A program made the position numbers and the translations under genes. The notes beneath the pieces were generated by a model. The model was not told where the DNA came from, searched no databases, and worked only from the letters and a program-made list of their open reading frames with translations. A stretch of 37,397 nucleotides of DNA from Clostridia bacterium (GTDB taxonomy: Bacteria > Bacillota > Clostridia > Caldicoprobacterales > Caldicoprobacteraceae): NCBI GenBank assembly GCA_017577715.1, contig PKRC01000021.1, positions 1 to 37,397 on the forward strand, written 5' to 3'. Of the stretch, positions 1 through 9,000 are shown piece by piece (position 1 is the stretch's first letter; each line of letters starts with the position of its first letter).

Positions 1-66
1 CGAGCGAAAAAATCCTGCAGCTTTGACTATGGTTACCCTCATAATATTTTATTTTTTAAACCCATA

Positions 67-118
67 GTGACATTTTCACTGAATAAAATTGCCCTCCTTT
101 AGGTGACATTCTCTCAGA
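67..118. repeat. Two direct repeats resembling an IS21-type element end
   Basis: GTGACATT occurs at 67-74 and again at 103-110, exactly 36 bases apart. Each is followed by a similar tail (TTCACTGA and CTCTCAGA). Multiple short direct repeats of this kind are typical of IS21-family termini, where they serve as transposase binding sites. No transposase is visible, so this could be the edge of an element outside the window or a relic. The assignment rests on resemblance only. Confidence 0.35.
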
Positions 119-157
119 CTATTGACATACCTTTTTAATCTGTTTTACTTAACCGGT

Positions 158-520
158 TCATTTGCACCCACAAGCATCCTTTACCATTTTCAGTTCATCA
201 GGGGATATGCAGTGCTTTATTTGGTTATTCTCAACTGCTGCAATGCACTCAGCCACGTCCATCCAAAACACACTTTCAACCTCCCCTTTTTGAAGTATAA
301 ATTCTCCTTCATCGATGTCCCTCCACAAAATGAATACCCGTGTATATTGCCTGTCATGATAGGGTTTGCCCCAGATCCAATCATCCCAGATTACAGTTCT
401 GTCTCCACAGAATATAAGTTACAGTTCTCTTATGGCAGATTCGACAAAATCCATTCCTGCTGGGATGTGACCGGTACTTGAAATATCATAACAGTCAGAA
501 AATGATTCTTTTTCCTCAAA
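158..520 (-). pseudogene. Decayed NUDIX hydrolase fragment
   Basis: One minus-strand reading frame runs from 520 to the stop at 158-160 and is interrupted by an in-frame TAA at 419-421. Before the stop it reads CYDISSTGHIPAG, then ESAIREL, which is the start of a Nudix box (G...RE). The EExGU half that should follow is missing. After the stop it resumes with WGKPYHDRQYTRVFILWRD and VFWMDVAECI, typical of the C-terminal half of IPP-isomerase-like NUDIX proteins. The first 30 or so residues are absent and the catalytic Glu pair is lost, suggesting an internal deletion of roughly 25 codons. It lies just downstream of rlmD and beside IS-like repeats. The gene cannot encode an active hydrolase. 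The family is recognised from motifs only. Confidence 0.7.
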
Positions 521-540
521 TTATAAAATTCTTTGATCCT

Positions 541-1914
541 TTAAATATGCGACATCCACGCCACGCACTCGACATGCGTAGTATGCGGAAACATGTCCAC
601 CGCTTGCACCTCGAGCACCTTATACCCCTGCTCGGCTAAAAACTTCAAATCCCTCGCAAGGGTAGCTGGATTGCAGGACACATACACAATCCTTGGCGGT
701 GCCATACGTGCCAAAGCCTCCAGCACCGCTTGATCACACCCTTTTCTAGGCGGGTCCAGCACCACCACGTCGGCATGTATCCCCGAATCCACCATCCGAG
801 GGATGACATCTTCGGCTTTCCCTTCTACAAACTCAACATTAGATATGCCGTTTATCCTGGCATTCTCCCATGCGTCCTGCACCGCTTGAGGCACTTCTTC
901 TATGCCATATACTTTACGGGCGTTTCGCGCCAACAACAGCGAAATAGTCCCTATGCCACAGTATAGGTCCATGACAATTTCTGTCCCATTCAAACCTGCA
1001 TACTCCAACGTCTTGCCGTATAAAATCTCGGTCTGCACCGGATTTACCTGGAAGAATGAAAGGGGGGATATCTTGAAGGTTAATCCACCAAGAATATCGG
1101 TAATATAGTCCTGCCCCCACAGGGTGATGTTCTCCTGCCCCAGGATTACGTTGGTCTTCTTAGGGTTTATATTCTGCACTATGCTGGTTATGCCCGGTAT
1201 ATTGTCCTTCAAAAGCTCCACCAGTTTATCCTTATGCGGTAAGTTCCTCCCGTTTGTTACAATGACTACCATCACATGCCCGGTTTTAAAGCCTACCTTG
1301 GTTACCACATGGCGTATAACGCCTCGGTGGGCACTTTCATCATATACGGGTATGGAATAGCTTTGTATAAAATCCCGCATAATTCGTATTACACTATCGT
1401 TGATCCGGTGATTTATTATGCACTTATCCATATCAACGATATCATGGCTTCGGGGAGCAAAAAAACCAATGGCTAATGAACCGCCAGCCATCCCCACGGG
1501 GAACTGTGCCTTATTGCGGTATCTCCACGGATTATCCATCCCTATGGTTTCATGTACCTTTACATCCGTGATGTTCCCTATGCGTTGTAAAGTATCGCGC
1601 ACCCGACGGGTTTTAAACTTTAGCTGGGCACTATATGAAAGATGCTGAAGCGAACACCCGCCGCATCGTTTTGAATAAGGACATGGTGGATTCACCCTAT
1701 CGGGTGACGGTGCAATCACCTCCAGCAGCTCACCGTATCCAAAGTTCTTGCCCACCTTTAAAGCCCTGATCCTTACCTTTTCCCCTGGTAAAGCGCCCTC
1801 CACAAACATGGTAAACCCGTCTATTCGCCCTATACCCTCGCCGTCAACGCCTATATCTTCAACCAGCATCTCATATTCCCGATTTTGTATAACCGGTATA
1901 TCTCTTTGGTTCAT
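541..1914 (-). CDS. rlmD: 23S rRNA (uracil-5-)-methyltransferase, RlmD/RlmCD type
   Basis: This SAM-dependent enzyme makes 5-methyluridine in 23S rRNA. In Firmicutes one protein (RlmCD) often modifies both classical sites. The 457 residues begin with a TRAM RNA-binding domain (about 12-70). A 4Fe-4S cluster site follows: Cys78, Cys84 and Cys87 in CPYSKRCGGC, plus Cys165. The SAM-binding motif DLYCGIGTISLLL lies near 316-328, DPPRKG at 387-392, and the catalytic Cys414 sits in YVSCNPATLARDL. Length and all catalytic motifs are intact. The ATG at 1914 has a strong GAGGAGG ribosome site upstream. It stands alone, separated from the LysM gene by 255 bases. TrmA/RlmC/RlmD paralogues look alike, so exact site specificity is not certain. 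Confidence 0.93.
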   Translation of the reverse strand: MNQRDIPVIQNREYEMLVEDIGVDGEGIGRIDGFTMFVEGALPGEKVRIRALKVGKNFGYGELLEVIAPSPDRVNPPCPYSKRCGGCSLQHLSYSAQLKFKTRRVRDTLQRIGNITDVKVHETIGMDNPWRYRNKAQFPVGMAGGSLAIGFFAPRSHDIVDMDKCIINHRINDSVIRIMRDFIQSYSIPVYDESAHRGVIRHVVTKVGFKTGHVMVVIVTNGRNLPHKDKLVELLKDNIPGITSIVQNINPKKTNVILGQENITLWGQDYITDILGGLTFKISPLSFFQVNPVQTEILYGKTLEYAGLNGTEIVMDLYCGIGTISLLLARNARKVYGIEEVPQAVQDAWENARINGISNVEFVEGKAEDVIPRMVDSGIHADVVVLDPPRKGCDQAVLEALARMAPPRIVYVSCNPATLARDLKFLAEQGYKVLEVQAVDMFPHTTHVECVAWMSHI

Positions 1915-1963
1915 CGATTTCCTCCTCTATTTTAGGATGTTTTGCTAAGATGTTTATTGAAAC

Positions 1964-1984
1964 GGTGTGTAACCAGCACACACC
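1964..1984. other. Small hairpin in the leader of rlmD
   Basis: GGTGTGT (1964-1970) and ACACACC (1978-1984) form a perfect 7-bp stem with a 7-base loop, about 50 bases upstream of the rlmD start. It lacks a T-run on the minus strand, so it is not an obvious terminator. It could be leader structure or chance. Confidence 0.3.
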
Positions 1985-2118
1985 TTAATTTATTTTAACA
2001 CATCTTATATTTTTGCAGAACTTCCCTGTTCGTATCCATATCCGCCAGCTTATAAACCGGTATTTCAAACAATTACATGGATTTAGCTTGCTTTTATTAA
2101 AAGGTTAAAGAAAATGCG

Positions 2119-2150
2119 AAGGGGTCTAATGAAGCATGTAGACCCCTTTT
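2119..2150 (-). terminator. Terminator-like hairpin after the LysM gene
   Basis: GGGGTCTA (2121-2128) pairs with TAGACCCC (2139-2146), extended by AA/TT on either side. It lies 20-50 bases past the stop of the LysM protein gene. The minus-strand tail is TTCGCATTTTC, an interrupted U-tract, while the plus strand has TTTT directly after the stem. A rho-independent terminator, possibly working in both directions, is the likely role. Confidence 0.6.
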
Positions 2151-2169
2151 ACCTAAATACACTTCACAT

Positions 2170-3054
2170 TTACACGGGTATACAAATCCTCTGACCTATC
2201 TGCAACCTATTGGGATCCACACCCGGGTTAGCCGCCATTATGGCATCCACCGTGGTGCCAAACCTCCTTGCAAGGCTGAAGAAGGTATCGCCTGCCCTTA
2301 TGATATACGGCATCGTACCGGCAGGGCATCCAGATGGTGGCGCAGTTCCTGGTATGCATATCGTCTGACCTATTTGTAGCCTGTTAGGATCCACACCCGG
2401 GTTAGCAGCCATTATGGCAGCTACCGTGGTACCAAACCTCCTCGCCAGGCTGAAGAAGGTGTCGCCTGCTCTCACCACATACGGAAATGTGCCTGCAGGG
2501 CATCCAGATGGTGGCGCAGTTCCTGGTATGCATATCGTCTGACCTATTTGCAGCCTATTAGGATCTACGCCCGGGTTGGCAGCCATTATAGCAGCTACCG
2601 TGGTACCAAACCTCCTTGCAAGGCTGAAGAAGGTGTCACCTGCTCTCACCACATATGGAAATGTGCCAGCAGGACAGGTATCAACCGGTGGTGCAGGTAT
2701 GCAGATTATCTGTCCAACCCTCAAGCTGTTAGGATCTATACCTGGATTGGCTTCCAAAATGTCATCCACCGAAACGTTAAACCGCCGTGCAAGGGAAAAC
2801 AGCGTATCCCCCGGTCGTATGGTATAATAATTCCCTCCAGGACAAGGTGGCAAGAATGGCTGAGGTATGCATATCGTCTGACCTATTTGCAATCGATTGG
2901 GGTCAACGCCTGGATTAGCAGCCATTATGGCAGCTACAGTTGTATTAAACCTTCTCGCTAAAGAAAAGAAGGTATCTCCTGGCCTTATGATATATGGCAC
3001 TGTGCCCGCAGGGCATTGTTGTAAAGGATAATAATAGCCCATAGGATATTCCAT
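2170..3054 (-). CDS. Protein of five tandem LysM domains
   Basis: LysM domains bind N-acetylglucosamine-containing polymers such as peptidoglycan. Five copies fill almost the whole 294-residue protein, at about 21-64, 77-120, 134-177, 192-235 and 250-293. Each starts like Y-x-x-R-x-GDT-x-FSLARRF and ends GQ-x-ICIP. Linkers are short and Pro/Cys-rich (CPAGT, CPGG), giving a regular Cys pattern. There is no signal peptide, membrane segment or catalytic domain. Such LysM-only proteins in Clostridia are often spore-coat or cortex-associated, which is inference here. Repeats 3-5 are almost identical while repeat 2 is diverged. GGGAGG precedes the ATG at 3054. It appears monocistronic. Confidence 0.88.
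   Translation of the reverse strand: MEYPMGYYYPLQQCPAGTVPYIIRPGDTFFSLARRFNTTVAAIMAANPGVDPNRLQIGQTICIPQPFLPPCPGGNYYTIRPGDTLFSLARRFNVSVDDILEANPGIDPNSLRVGQIICIPAPPVDTCPAGTFPYVVRAGDTFFSLARRFGTTVAAIMAANPGVDPNRLQIGQTICIPGTAPPSGCPAGTFPYVVRAGDTFFSLARRFGTTVAAIMAANPGVDPNRLQIGQTICIPGTAPPSGCPAGTMPYIIRAGDTFFSLARRFGTTVDAIMAANPGVDPNRLQIGQRICIPV
2173..2676 (-). repeat. Three 174-bp tandem repeats within the LysM gene
   Basis: The units encoding residues 127-184, 185-242 and 243-294 repeat with a 174-base (58-codon) period. Units 3 and 4 are near-identical in DNA: the plus-strand text at 2341 recurs at 2515 with few changes. Such identity points to recent duplication or gene conversion inside the gene. Confidence 0.85.
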
Positions 3055-3168
3055 GTTTCGATTACCTCCCTTATTGGCATTTCTATCACTACAATATATT
3101 CAGGGAAGTAACGAACTGTTACCCATGGGCTGCCTAAAAGCAATGATGCTGTTGGAAACTACTCAATC

Positions 3169-4116
3169 TCATCCCAATCTAAACTTCACTTTACGCATCC
3201 CAATTACCCTGCCGTTATCATTTTTGATTTCACTGGGGAAGACCGCCCTTAATCTCTGTATCGTTTCCTTATTATCATACCCAATCTGCTCGAGTATAGA
3301 AGCAATGATAATACCCCACTCATCGGAAGAGCCATCCTCGATTTTTAGGACGAACCCCAACCTCTCTTTCTTAAGCCCAAAACAGTAGACCCCCATGGCT
3401 CCACCTTTGGCCACAATATTATCATCCTGAAGCAATAAGGAACACACGCGATTGGTACCGGCTATCATCTCAGGATAAGCGTTCATAAGGCTGGTTATCT
3501 TCTCCACAGCAGCTCTAACCTGCGCATCCCTGATAAGGTCAGGACAAGCCAACCTGAGATAGGCATTGGCGATGAAAATAAGCGGCATGGCAAAGACCGG
3601 AACGCCGCAACCATCGACTCCAATCTGGATATCTTCTTCTGGATAGCCGGAAATCATAGCGATGTGCTCCTTGATGAGCTGCTGGACGGGATGCTCGATG
3701 CTCCAGTAGTCCTCCATCTTATATCCCAACTCTTTGCATAGCATCAATATCCCCAAGTGCTTGCCGGCGCAATTGTGGTATATTCTCCTGGGCTGGGCAC
3801 AGCATATCAACAGGTCTTCTGGAATACCCGTCTTTTCCATTATGGATTCAAGCGCCTCTATATGGAAGGGTTCAGCCATATGAGAGGCGCAGAGTATTGC
3901 AGCCTCTCTACCCTCCAGGCCGTACTTTTCAATCAGTCCCATCTTAAATACCGGAATGGCTTGAATAGGCTTGGCAGTAGAACGCATAAAAGTTATCCGC
4001 TCGGGTTCCCCCACTGAATAGACCACTTCGCCGCTATTCGAGATACCGCATATAAACCCTCTATGTACGTTTTCCACTATTTCTCCCCTGTATTCTTCAA
4101 CCAATACCTCGCTCAA
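3169..4116 (-). CDS. L-asparaginase II family protein (PF06089 type)
   Basis: This family hydrolyses L-asparagine to aspartate and ammonia and is unrelated to the classical bacterial type I/II asparaginases. Its best known member is the inducible enzyme of Rhizobium etli. The hallmark residues are visible: RSTAKPIQ (Ser-x-x-Lys pair), CASHMAEP, HNCAGKHLG (Cys and Lys) and VDGCGVPVF. An in-frame ATG at 4137 would overlap the upstream thioesterase gene by 16 bases and has no ribosome site. AGAGGGG lies 8 bases before a TTG at 4116, which I take as the start, giving about 315 residues. The gene follows the thioesterase so closely that translational coupling is likely. Family membership is firm. 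The true substrate in this organism is not shown. Confidence 0.85.
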   Translation of the reverse strand: MSEVLVEEYRGEIVENVHRGFICGISNSGEVVYSVGEPERITFMRSTAKPIQAIPVFKMGLIEKYGLEGREAAILCASHMAEPFHIEALESIMEKTGIPEDLLICCAQPRRIYHNCAGKHLGILMLCKELGYKMEDYWSIEHPVQQLIKEHIAMISGYPEEDIQIGVDGCGVPVFAMPLIFIANAYLRLACPDLIRDAQVRAAVEKITSLMNAYPEMIAGTNRVCSLLLQDDNIVAKGGAMGVYCFGLKKERLGFVLKIEDGSSDEWGIIIASILEQIGYDNKETIQRLRAVFPSEIKNDNGRVIGMRKVKFRLG

Positions 4117-4121
4117 ATCAT

Positions 4122-4541
4122 TCACCCCTCTATACATTCCATAAAAAATTTATACAGCTCAGAATCCACCTTCTTTATATTGACAGGCTTGAGGTTTGCA
4201 TCTGTGATGGCATGCACTGTATAACCTTTTGCCAGCAACACCCCATCCTCTTCTCTTATCACCTCGTATTCCATCTTCAGCCTCACACCTTTAAAATCAG
4301 CCATATGCGTGCGTATAACAATGACATCGTCATATTTGGCCGGCTGTTTATAAAAACACCGGGCTTCTATGACAGGCAACATCAGCCCTTTCTCTTCCAT
4401 GCTGCGGTAGGTCATGCCTCTCGCGCGCATATATTCGCTTCTGCCAATCTCGAACCAGGTATAATAATTCGAATGATGAACCACGCCCATCTTGTCGGTT
4501 TCTTTATAGCGAACTCTAATCTTGGTATCGACTACAATCAT
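4122..4541 (-). CDS. Acyl-CoA thioesterase, YbgC/FadM hotdog family
   Basis: The 139 residues match the single-domain 4-hydroxybenzoyl-CoA thioesterase hotdog fold, which hydrolyses acyl-CoA or acyl-ACP thioesters in the cytoplasm. The N-terminal motif RYKETDKMGVVHHSNYYTWF contains the catalytic Asp (ETD) and the following HHSNY loop seen in YbgC-type enzymes. FEIGRSEYMR continues the hot-dog helix. Length is normal. GGAG sits 8 bases before the ATG at 4541. It is immediately followed by the asparaginase-like gene, but no shared pathway is apparent, so its substrate cannot be inferred from context. Confidence 0.87.
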   Translation of the reverse strand: MIVVDTKIRVRYKETDKMGVVHHSNYYTWFEIGRSEYMRARGMTYRSMEEKGLMLPVIEARCFYKQPAKYDDVIVIRTHMADFKGVRLKMEYEVIREEDGVLLAKGYTVHAITDANLKPVNIKKVDSELYKFFMECIEG

Positions 4542-4584
4542 TATACCATCTCCAAAAAACAGATAACGTATAAATTAGTGCAAA

Positions 4585-5544
4585 TTAGATGGATAATATC
4601 TTTGCCAGCTCATACATCTCACAATCGAAATCCTTTTTCATGGACAGCGCCTCATCGATGTCATAGTCAACTATTTGATAGCCGCGTATCGCAACCACCC
4701 TGTTACCCTTACCGCTGAGCAACAGCTTGACGGCATGTGCTCCCATTCGGCTGGCGAGTATCCGATCTGCAGCCGTAGGACTGCCACCGCGCTGAATATG
4801 CCCAAGCACGGTGACTCTAACCTCAAGCCCCGTCTTCTCTTCGATCTCCTTGGCCAGCTGGAATGAATTCTTTGTACCCTCGGCCACGATCAATATATGG
4901 GATACCTTTCCCCTATTTTTCCCCTCTATGAGACGCCTGCATATATTATCAACGTTAAAAGGTATCTCAGGCACAATTATATCTTCAGCTCCGCCAGCCA
5001 GCCCAGCATATAACGCTATATCGCCTGCATTACGCCCCATGACCTCAATGATATTTACCCGCTCGTGGGAAGTCACAGTATCGCGGATCTTGTTTAAGGC
5101 ATCGAGAACGGTATTCACGGCCGTGTCAAAGCCGATGGTAAAATCGGTGCAGGCTATATCGTTGTCGATGGTACCTGGGATTCCCACCACAGGTATTCCA
5201 AATTTGCTCAAATCCCTTGCTCCTCTAAAAGAGCCGTCACCACCTATAACTACTAACCCGTCGATACCGAAGATCTTGATAATGTTATAGGCCTTCTTCA
5301 ACCCTTCCTCTGTTTTAAATTCTTCGCAGCGGGCGGTGTGCAATATGGTTCCCCCGCGGTGTATGATCTCCCCTACCGAGCCAACATCCATTTCCTCGAT
5401 TTCACCGCGTATCAGCCCATTAAACCCCCTCTTTATCCCTAAAACGCGTACCTTATTGTAAATTGCGGTTCTGACAACTGCACGGATGGCAGCATTCATC
5501 CCCGGAGCATCTCCACCGCTGGTTAAAATGCCTAGGGTTTTCAT
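4585..5544 (-). CDS. pfkA: ATP-dependent 6-phosphofructokinase
   Basis: The enzyme phosphorylates fructose 6-phosphate to fructose 1,6-bisphosphate, the committed step of glycolysis. The 319 residues match the bacterial PfkA length. SGGDAPGMNAAIR (about 9-21) and GGDGSFRGA (101-109) form the ATP site. Gly104 is the residue that marks ATP rather than pyrophosphate use. GTIDNDI carries the catalytic Asp127. MGRNAGDIALYAGLAGGAE and HIQRGGSPTAADR complete the sugar-phosphate and subunit-interface motifs. AGGAGGAATAAGATAC precedes the ATG. It lies 45 bases after the small DUF2007-like gene and may be the last gene of the dnaE transcript, although pyruvate kinase, its usual partner, is not beside it. 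Confidence 0.97.
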   Translation of the reverse strand: MKTLGILTSGGDAPGMNAAIRAVVRTAIYNKVRVLGIKRGFNGLIRGEIEEMDVGSVGEIIHRGGTILHTARCEEFKTEEGLKKAYNIIKIFGIDGLVVIGGDGSFRGARDLSKFGIPVVGIPGTIDNDIACTDFTIGFDTAVNTVLDALNKIRDTVTSHERVNIIEVMGRNAGDIALYAGLAGGAEDIIVPEIPFNVDNICRRLIEGKNRGKVSHILIVAEGTKNSFQLAKEIEEKTGLEVRVTVLGHIQRGGSPTAADRILASRMGAHAVKLLLSGKGNRVVAIRGYQIVDYDIDEALSMKKDFDCEMYELAKILSI

Positions 5545-5589
5545 GTATCTTATTCCTCCTACTTATAAAATGAAATCATATATTACAGC

Positions 5590-5790
5590 TTATAAATACT
5601 TGTTCTCAATCAACACCTTTTGAGCCTCGCTTGCTTCAGCCTTTGGAACCATTATCTTATAATAATTATTTTCAGGATCAACATTTTTGTATATGGGTTT
5701 TATCTTAAACAAAAAACCTTCCTTTGTCAAGAGAGCCCCTATCTTATCGGACATCTCCTTACCCTGGGCCATATACACAACCACCCACAT
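5590..5790 (-). CDS. Small DUF2007-like protein
   Basis: This 66-residue protein starts MWVVVYMAQGKEMSDKIGAL and ends YKIMVPKAEASEAQKVLIEN. The layout (an initial beta strand, a helix that selects position, an FKIKP strand, then a V/I-strand and a final helix) resembles the DUF2007 'putative signal transducing protein' fold. No catalytic residues can be assigned. AAGGAGG lies 8 bases before the ATG. It lies between mtrB and pfkA in the same orientation with a 28-base gap to mtrB, so co-transcription is likely. The family assignment is by general likeness. Confidence 0.7.
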   Translation of the reverse strand: MWVVVYMAQGKEMSDKIGALLTKEGFLFKIKPIYKNVDPENNYYKIMVPKAEASEAQKVLIENKYL

Positions 5791-5818
5791 TGCAAGGTCC
5801 TCCTTCTTTGCAAGACGA

Positions 5819-6055
5819 TCAATCCTGTTCCCTGCCGGATATCAGTTCCCCATACTTTGTCAAAATTCTAGCTTTGCCCCGCACCTTTATGGCTGAGGTA
5901 TTCTCAGTAAATTGCGCTATCATCACCTCTCCTTTATCCAGCTTTTCAGTATGATGGAACTTGGTATCCTTGCCTCTTGTCATGCCAATGATGCTCACAC
6001 CGTCTTCTTGCGCCAAAACGCATATATAATCGCCCAAAACAACCTCATTACCCAT
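5819..6055 (-). CDS. mtrB: Tryptophan RNA-binding attenuation protein (TRAP)
   Basis: TRAP forms an 11-subunit ring that, when loaded with tryptophan, binds (G/U)AG repeats in trp leader RNAs and promotes termination or blocks translation. The match to Bacillus subtilis MtrB is strong throughout: EDGVSIIGMTRG, KDTKFHHTEKLDKGE, IAQFTENTSAIKVRG. The equivalents of the tryptophan contacts Thr25, Thr30, Gln47, Thr49 and Thr52, and of the RNA-binding residues Lys37, Lys56 and Arg58, are all present. An upstream ATG at 6061 abuts the ribosome site. The ATG at 6055 has GGAGG at 7 bases and is preferred, giving 78 residues. It sits 32 bases after dnaE rather than beside folE as in Bacillus. No trp gene is in this window. 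Confidence 0.93.
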   Translation of the reverse strand: MGNEVVLGDYICVLAQEDGVSIIGMTRGKDTKFHHTEKLDKGEVMIAQFTENTSAIKVRGKARILTKYGELISGREQD

Positions 6056-6087
6056 AACCATCCCTCCTTAAGATTGGTAGTTTAACA

Positions 6088-9000
6088 TTACCCGATTAAT
6101 TTTACGCAGTTTTGCCCCAAGACATCTGATAGAACTTTTAACAGTTCGGGGTGTCCTTCAACCCAAAGATCCCGCTTTGCTAGAAATTTTTTCCCCGTCG
6201 ACTCAATGAATAGATATACGGGTATATTCCCGTGGTATCTACGTAAAAGGGGACATATCTGCTTGTCTATGTCTATCTTGCTCCCCTTTTCAATTTTCAA
6301 ATATAGCCTCTTATTTTTTGAAGTTCTGACAAGGGGCCGTACTTCATCTAATATAATCTTTGGGTCTTCATCTTCCCTAAGACTGAGCCTACCATTTATT
6401 ATGACAGCGCTGTCCTCTTCAAGCAACGGCCGATATTTCTCATACGTGCTAGGGAAAACTATGACCTCCACGCTGCCATACAGATCCTCCAGAGTGATAA
6501 AGGCCATTATCTCATCGTTACGGGTGGTTTTGAGCTTTTTGCTCACGATGATGCCGCCTATTGTGAACGGCGAACCATCGGCCAGCTCGCTGTCCATCGC
6601 CATGGGACCATGTTCTGATTCTCTTTCTGATACTTTAAGCCCTCGCAATTCCAGGGTGGTATTCATGGTATCCAGTATATCCTTAAACTCGCTTAAGGGA
6701 TGTCCGCTGATATATATGCCCGTTACCTCTTTTTCCATGTTAAGGCGTATCTTTAAAGGGAATTCATCCATCTGTGGCAACGAGTCATGGTTTAACTTTT
6801 CAGCTTCAGAATCATACCCCATTTCAAAAAGCGAAAGCTGTCCCTCAACGTTTTTCCGTCGCTCCTGGTTTATGCTATCCAATATCTTTTCATAAACCGC
6901 CATCAACTGCGAGCGATAAACCTTCAGGGAATCAAACGCTCCGCATTTTATGAGGCTCTCTATCATCTTTTTGTTGATAGCGCTGCTGTCCACCTTCCTG
7001 CAAAAGTCGGTAAAGCTCTTGAACTTGCCCTTCCTCTCCCTGGCCTCTATAATTGCATTAATAGCCGACAATCCTACGTTTTTTACAGCGGCCAGTCCAA
7101 ACCGTATCTTATTGCCCACCACCGTGAATTTGGCATAGCTTTCGTTTACATCGGGTGGCAGCACCTCTATCCCCTTTTTCCTACAATACTGGATATATGC
7201 AGCTACCTTGTCGGTGTTATTCATGACGCTGGTCATTAGAGCTGCCATATATTCAACAGGATAATGGTATTTAAGCCACGCCGTCCTGTAAGCCACCAGC
7301 GCATAGGCAGCTGCATGCGACTTGTTGAAGGCATATTTTGCGAACTCAGCCATGGTATCAAAAATTCGGTTGGCCTTATCCTCAGGAATACCCCTTCTAA
7401 CCGCACCGGGTATTATCACATTGCCATTTTCATCCTCAAGACCGTATATAAAGTTGTGCCTTTCCTGTTCCATAACCTCGGCATTCTTTTTAGCCATAGC
7501 CCGCCTTACCAGGTCAGAACGCCCCAACGAATACCCAGCCAGGTCCCTAACAATCTGCATAACTTGCTCCTGATATACTATACATCCATAGGTGACGCTG
7601 AGCACTGGAGCCAAAGACGGATGTATATACTTTATGGCCTCGGGATGGTTTTTGTTGTAGATGTACTCGGGTATCTGGTCCATAGGGCCTGGACGATAGA
7701 GGGATATACCCGCGATTATATCTTCAAAAGTGCTGGGCTTTAACTCTTTAAGAAATTGCCTCATTCCAGCACTTTCCAGCTGAAATACGCCGTCGGTATC
7801 CCCTTCCGACAGCATATTATAAACCCCTTTATCATCCAAGGGGATGTTCTCGATGTCTATCTCTTGTCCTGTATTGGCTTTGATGAGCTCCAGTGTATCC
7901 CTTATAACCGTCAGGGTACGCAGGCCAAGGAAATCCATCTTTAAAAGCCCCAGCTGCTCCAGCACGCCCATGGCAAACTGCGTGGTTATACAATCATCGT
8001 TTCTTTGTAAGGGAACGTATTCGGTTAAAGGCTCCTTGGATATCACCACGCCTGCTGCATGGGTAGAAGCATGTCTTGGCAGACCTTCTAGCTTTTTCGA
8101 GGTATCAATAAGCTTTTTTACCCGCCAGTCCTGCTCATAAAGCCTTCTAAGCTCGGGATTTATCTCCAAAGCCCGTTGAATGGTCATGCCCAGCTCAAAA
8201 GGCACCATCTTGGCAATCCTGTCCACTTCAGCATAGGGAAAATTGAGGGCCCTCCCCACATCTCTTATGGCAGCTCGGGCTGCCATGGTACCAAAGGTGA
8301 TGATTTGTGCCACCTTATCCTTGCCGTATTTTTCGGTAACATAATCTATTACTTCCTGGCGCCTTTCAAAGCAAAAGTCCACGTCTATATCGGGCATGGT
8401 AACCCGTTCTGGGTTTAAAAAGCGCTCAAAGAGCAAATTATAACGCAGGGGATCGATCTGCGTGATGTCCAAAACGTAGGCCACAATACTGCCGGCCGCG
8501 CTTCCGCGGCCGGGCCCTACCATAATTCCTCTCTCCCTTGCAAATTTTATAAAGTCCCATACTATCAAAAAATAGTCCACATAGCCCATCTGTTCGATGA
8601 CGCTAAGCTCATACTCAAGGCGCTCCTTGGCTTCCTGAGTTACAGGCGAATACTTTCTTTTTAACCCTTCGTAACACAGATGCCTCAAATACTCGGCTGC
8701 AGTATATCCTTCCGGCACATCGTACTTTGGTAAATGTATGGTATTAAAGTCAAAATCCACTTTACATCTCTGTGCTATGGCAATCGTATTGGCGATGCCT
8801 TCAGGACAATCCTTGAAAAGAGCCAGCATCTCATCGGGAGACTTAAGATAAAATTGATCGGTTTCAAACCTCATGCGATCAGGTTCATCGACAGTGCTGC
8901 CTGTCTGTATGCACAGCAATACATCGTGAACCTCAGCGTCTTCCCTATCAATATAATGCACATCGTTGGTGACCACAACGGGAATCCCAGTCTCCCTGCT

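Noticed and set aside
122..481. Plus-strand 119-residue open frame
   Set aside because: It is the reverse-strand shadow of the NUDIX remnant, which has clear family motifs on the minus strand.
2173..2676. Regular repeats considered as a CRISPR array
   Set aside because: The period is 174 bases, a multiple of three, and the whole unit is conserved and coding; there are no short repeats with unique spacers.
2548..2961. Plus-strand 137-residue open frame
   Set aside because: It is antisense to the LysM repeats. Its apparent repetition is inherited from the real gene.
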